Positions 61,451 to 64,000 of a stretch of 64,000 nt of DNA are shown here, in pieces. The first letter of the stretch is position 1. Each line of letters begins with the position of its first letter. Under the pieces are notes generated by a model, which saw nothing but the letters and a program-made list of their open reading frames with translations, had not been told where the DNA came from and ran no database searches. This DNA is from Neocallimastix lanati (nom. inval.) (lineage: Eukaryota; Neocallimastigomycota; Neocallimastigomycetes; Neocallimastigales; Neocallimastigaceae). The DNA is taken from positions 900,001 through 964,000 of the forward strand of contig JACVTC010000031.1 of assembly GCA_016946835.1 (NCBI GenBank). The letters are read 5' to 3'. Position numbers and translations under genes: made by a program.

Positions 61451-61583
61451 TTAGAAGAACAAATAACTATCAATAAACTTTTCTTGGAAAAGAATTGGTT
61501 CATGTCCTTCATTAATCTTTTTCAAACTTGCCCATGAGGGTCTAGAGTAATCATGGAAAATTTTCTAATTATAAATAAATGAA

Positions 61584-61630
<47 letters not shown>

Positions 61631-64000
61631 AATTTTATTATTAAAGGTTTTTAATTTAAAATAAATATAGAATAGTAATAAAAATTATTAATAATGATGA
61701 TGATTAAATTTTTAATTAATATTTTAATTAAAATCTATCTATCTATCTATATTTTTTTTTAGTGATATTTACCTGAGCAAATTTAATTCCTTTGCTTCTA
61801 GCATTTAAGCTAGAATTCTTTCCTTGCCATAGATAAACTTCACCTACAAAATCAAAAATCATGGAAACATTTGAATTTAAACATCTACAGGTTGGGAATG
61901 AACCATTATGTATTAAATCTAATGAATGGGTTTGTTCATTAATTCTATTTATTTATTTATAATTATTATTATTATTTTTTTTTTTTGTTAATGAATTCAT
62001 TAAATATAAAAAAATTTTTAATATTTTATTATTTAAAAAATTTTTTTTCAATATTTTATATTATTTTTTTAGAAAAAAAAAAAAGATTTATTTTATGCTA
62101 ATTAATTGATCAATATTGATCAAATTTTAATATATTAAATACTAAATATTATGTATATTATTAATAATTTTTAATTTATTATTAATATACATAATATTCA
62201 TAATATACATTATATAGTTATTTTATTTTCAAAAATAATAAATATATAAATTTATAATAATAATATAATTATATACATATATTACAATATAAAGAAAAAA
62301 AAAATTTTTTTTTTTCCTTTTCTAAAACTGGTAATAATAAAGGATGAATAATAATACTATACCTATAAATATAAATAGCTCTTTCAATATCAATTTTCTT
62401 TTTGTTCTTTATTAATGTGGTACTTAAGTTTAATGTATCATTTTTCGTTATTATTGTTTCTCTTTCTTCTTCGGAGTAATTATCTAACTCCAATGCTTTC
62501 CAGAAAAGTTTTAATGGAACTGATTTATTATTATAGGATTTTTCTTGATCAATTTCAAATATATCTGGAACATTATCATTTAAACTTATTCTTTTACTTA
62601 TTCTTTGAGCATAATCTCTATCTCCATCAAAACTATTTGAACCATTAAATTGAATTAATGCTTCACCAGATAAATCTAATATATATACCATTTGAGATGA
62701 TAATGAAGTCCAATGAACTGGAACCTTATATATATTTATACATATATTTATATAAACATAAAATTTTTTATAAATGAATTATAAATATTAAATATTAAGG
62801 AATATATATTATAAATTTATATAAAAAATATAAAATTATTATATATATTATAATTTTTGTATATAGGATAAAAAAAAATATGTATATATTAATTATTTAT
62901 TTTTGAATCAATTAACCATAAAATAATATATTTTTATTTCTATTATAATAATATTAAAAAATAATAATAATAATAATTTTTTCTTTTTTTTTTTTTTTTT
63001 TAAACTTACATCAAACAATTTTGGAATTTTACTTTCATTACTAATAACCATATATAATTTATTAATCCATTCTGGTTTTGTATTTGATTTAGCAAACATA
63101 TTAAGTGAATTTATATTTTCTCCATTGGAAGAAGATCCTTTACGTAAACGAAGTAATAATGGTATAGTAGATTTATTTGCAGATGGATTAAAAATATTTA
63201 AACAAGTCATTTCATTAAGACGAACAGGTTCAATGACTTCTTGATGTTTAACAGTTGGAGTAATAATGATACTTTCATTAGCTATTCCTTTAACATCCTC
63301 ATCTTCTGGATTTTGAACCGGTTTTGGTTTATTTAATATATCTTTTAGTGAAAAAATTGAAGAATTAATTATATGCCAAATCGAGGTATTATTACTGCTT
63401 CTTAACTCACTAACTTTAACTCTTTTGGAACGTTGAACCTTATCTTCACCATCTACATCTTCTAAATACACACGTTTTTCTTTAATGATAGGTTTCACAG
63501 TAACAAATTTTCTTTCGAAATCTTTTAGATCAATATTAGCAGTATTATATGATTGATTAAATGTTTTAATAGTTTCTCTTAATCTCTTTTCTTTCATTGA
63601 AAATTTTTTGGTAATTTCCGGTATATAATCTGTTATTTTTGTTTCATCTTGTGAAATACTTTTTTTATCATTTTCAGATTTTGAAAAATCAGAAATTGGG
63701 GTGAAATTAGAGGATGCATTTTTTGAAGGTATTGATGTTTTTTGAATTTTATTACTTTCAAATTTTGAGGCTTCTGCTGATTTTTTGTTATCTTCCTTTA
63801 CTAATTCCCATTTATTAACAAGATTTTTAGTTTTTTGCAATGGAGAATCATCAATTATTGGGGATAAATGATTAATTTTAGAATCTTTTTGAGTTTCTGG
63901 GGTTTTTAATGATATATTGGAAGGATTTTCATTTATTTTTATACTTGCTATTGTTTCATTTTTTTTTGGAGAAGAATTATTTTCTTTGTTTGGAGATGGT
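61451..64000 (-). CDS. Gelsolin/villin-like protein, 3' part (runs off window)
   Basis: Four exons seen: 63010-64000 (open to the window edge), 62363-62724, 61773-61944 and 61451-61564, with matching phases. The N-terminal part visible is a polar, charged region of ~230 residues (many Ser, Lys, Glu) without a known domain. Then come gelsolin-like blocks: STIPLLLRLRKG, VHWTSLSSQMVYILDLSGEA, IERAIYIYR, and IFDFVGEVYLWQGKNSS followed by ARSKGIKFAQ. The ending RPSWASLKKINEGHEPILFQ and EKF is typical of gelsolin/villin/supervillin repeats (xRPxWxxFxKxxEGxEPxxFxxxF). Such repeats bind actin and calcium, so a cytoskeletal role is likely. A long disordered N-terminus before the repeats resembles supervillin more than villin, but the 5' end is outside the window. 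Confidence 0.68.

Overview
The window reads as nuclear DNA of an anaerobic gut fungus (Neocallimastigomycota). The pointers are extreme A+T richness with long homopolymer and microsatellite tracts, genes cut by many short GT..AG introns, and above all a secreted protein ending in two fungal dockerin (CBM10-type) modules, the hallmark of the cellulosomes of these fungi. No rRNA, CRISPR array or intact tRNA was seen. Coordinates of spliced genes are my own exon joins, checked for phase and for continuity of family motifs.

Layout. 1-1260: decayed Ty3/gypsy fragment and a poly-T-rich tandem repeat. 2001-2876: aldo/keto reductase. 3087-3740: large AT-rich inverted repeat. 4250-10830: retrotransposon graveyard (Ty1/copia relic, a LINE with a second LINE fragment, and a Ty3/gypsy reverse transcriptase scrap beside the LINE). 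11640-13160: remains of small heat shock protein (HSP20) genes. 13190-17740: gene-free and AT-rich, with repeats. 17744-19354: asparagine-rich C2H2 zinc finger protein. 19355-23340: gene-free, holding a second copy of a dispersed ~700 bp repeat. 23360-29080: a copia relic whose RNase H is cut by a FLYWCH/MULE-type DNA transposon with recognisable terminal inverted repeats. 30377-31005: unknown protein with an internal duplication. 33100-33812: SINE-like and gag-like fragments. 34576-36609: dockerin-bearing expansin-like secreted protein in seven exons. 38540-42545: copia element with both LTRs recognisable. 46591-48522 and 49454-51290: divergent gene pair, an OTU deubiquitinase (OTUD6B/Otu2 type, nine exons) and a Bsd2/Ndfip-type membrane adaptor (six exons). 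53700-54340: ankyrin-repeat debris. 56864-59080: divergent Hsp70. 59181-60723: leucine-rich-repeat mini-gene with one repeat per exon. 61451-64000: 3' part of a gelsolin/villin-like gene running off the window.

The intact genes do not form one pathway. The OTU/Bsd2 pair both touch ubiquitin (deubiquitination, and recruitment of a NEDD4/Rsp5 ligase through an LPxY motif) and share one intergenic region. HSP20 debris and the odd Hsp70 are chaperone genes at separate sites. The expansin-like dockerin protein belongs to plant cell wall degradation. The rest is dominated by mobile elements in decay, often nested.
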